This document shows, piece after piece, positions 63,091 to 64,000 of a DNA stretch of 64,000 bases. Source of the DNA: Lagopus muta (Eukaryota; Chordata; Aves; Galliformes; Phasianidae); assembly GCF_023343835.1 (NCBI RefSeq), contig NC_064437.1, positions 816,001-880,000 on the forward strand, written 5' to 3'. The translations under genes and the position numbers were made by a program. Numbering within the stretch: position 1 is the first letter of the stretch; each line of letters begins with the position of its first letter. The notes beneath the pieces were generated by a model. That model made no database searches and had not been told where the DNA came from. It was given only the letters and a program-made list of their open reading frames with translations.

Positions 63091-64000
63091 TTAAACTGGA
63101 AGGTTAATGGTGAATAACAAAGTAACAATACCAGCGTACCACAGTGAAAGCAAATGGATGCAAATAGCCCACGGATATAGACAGAGAAGTGGGTGACAAG
63201 GGAAAGGGATGAACTTACTAATCCAGAAGAAAAGGGAATGTGCATCAAATGACTGATCTACTGACACTGTCGTGGGCATCTAATCTAGTTCCTGATGGAC
63301 AGCAAGTCTCCTGATGTGTCCTTCACACGTTTATACATCCAGTGCTGCAGGCGAGGTCGTCTGCCGCCTCGGTGGCCCTGAGGATGCTCAACAGCTGTGA
63401 GGACTGTCATTTGTTTTTAAATTTTTTTACATTTCTTGTTGATACAGAAAGCACTCTTGGACCATAGCGTAAAGGTTGAAATGTCTTAGCTGCATATTTG
63501 TCCTTTCCAACGTCCCACCCTACTTAAAGATGACCATATTATATTCTTTCAAGCTTTGTTTTCAAGAAGTGTAAACTATGTATCATTCTGTATACTTCAG
63601 TACTCTGAATGTTAGTTGAGCGTAAGTTAGGAGGAACGCGTTTTCTGTAGCCGAATGAACCAAATGGTAACCATTAAACGATTGCATTTTCCTACTGCAA
63701 TATACTTCAGAAACAGCATTTGCTCTGCAGGGAACGAGGTGCCTCCCGCAGCCCCTCAGCGCAGCCATTCTGGTGCTACCCGTGTCTCTCCGAAGCGTTA
63801 ATTTTCTCACAGGGCTGGTTGTTCATTTTCCTTCCGTTGGCTCTGCACACGAGGTCCCTGTGACTGGCTTGGCCGTCCTCTCCGTGTCCGTGATGCTGTG
63901 CTGATTAGCGTGTGTGGAAGTTCACGAGCTAGCAAGTATCCCCTTGTTTCTGCTTCTTCCCGCTCACCGAGGAGACTTGCTCCATGATGGGCGGACGTCA
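63091..64000 (+). other. ANKRD13C 3' UTR, running off the window
   Basis: 910 bases after the stop with no clear gene. ATTAAA lies at 63673-63678 (and overlapping the stop at 63090-63095), but no AATAAA was seen, so the transcript probably continues past the window. A T-rich run lies near 63413-63435. Confidence 0.6.

Overview
The window is vertebrate nuclear DNA, most likely from a bird and possibly a galliform; the species cannot be fixed from sequence alone. The signs are multi-exon genes with GT-AG introns, CpG-island promoters in otherwise CpG-poor DNA, and interspersed repeats that look almost entirely like CR1 (chicken-repeat-1 LINE) 3' ends, with no Alu-like or L1-like sequence seen. 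Nothing bacterial, viral or CRISPR-like was found.

Two complete protein-coding genes lie head to head. CTH (cystathionine gamma-lyase) is on the minus strand in 12 coding exons, from a start codon at 38788 to a stop at 23729, and encodes 399 residues. ANKRD13C (ankyrin-repeat GPCR chaperone of the ER) is on the plus strand in 13 coding exons, from 43322 to 63090, and encodes 518 residues. Every exon junction was placed by hand and the splice phases close without a frameshift in both genes. The two start codons are about 4.5 kb apart, and each sits in its own CpG island. The human genes are also neighbours in divergent orientation, so the arrangement is probably ancestral.

Layout: 1-23728 is intergenic DNA beyond the 3' end of CTH. 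It holds scattered CR1 fragments, a long (GGGAT)n microsatellite at 12862-13080 and an AT-rich, TAAT-dense block near 12300-12490. CTH occupies 23729-38788, with CR1 copies in introns 1, 3 and 4. The spacer 38789-43321 holds both promoters and three CR1 copies. ANKRD13C and its introns fill 43322-63090, and its 3' UTR runs to the window edge.

The two products do not share a pathway. CTH is a cytosolic PLP enzyme of transsulfuration that makes cysteine and H2S. ANKRD13C is an ER-associated chaperone that controls surface delivery of some GPCRs. Observations that most merit checking are: a near-identical inverted pair of CR1 copies flanking the CTH promoter and first exon; five CACGTG E-boxes within 215 bp of ANKRD13C intron 1; a possible in-phase alternative last exon in ANKRD13C intron 9; and an unexplained CpG-retaining open frame in CTH intron 10. 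No clearly new biological system is evident.
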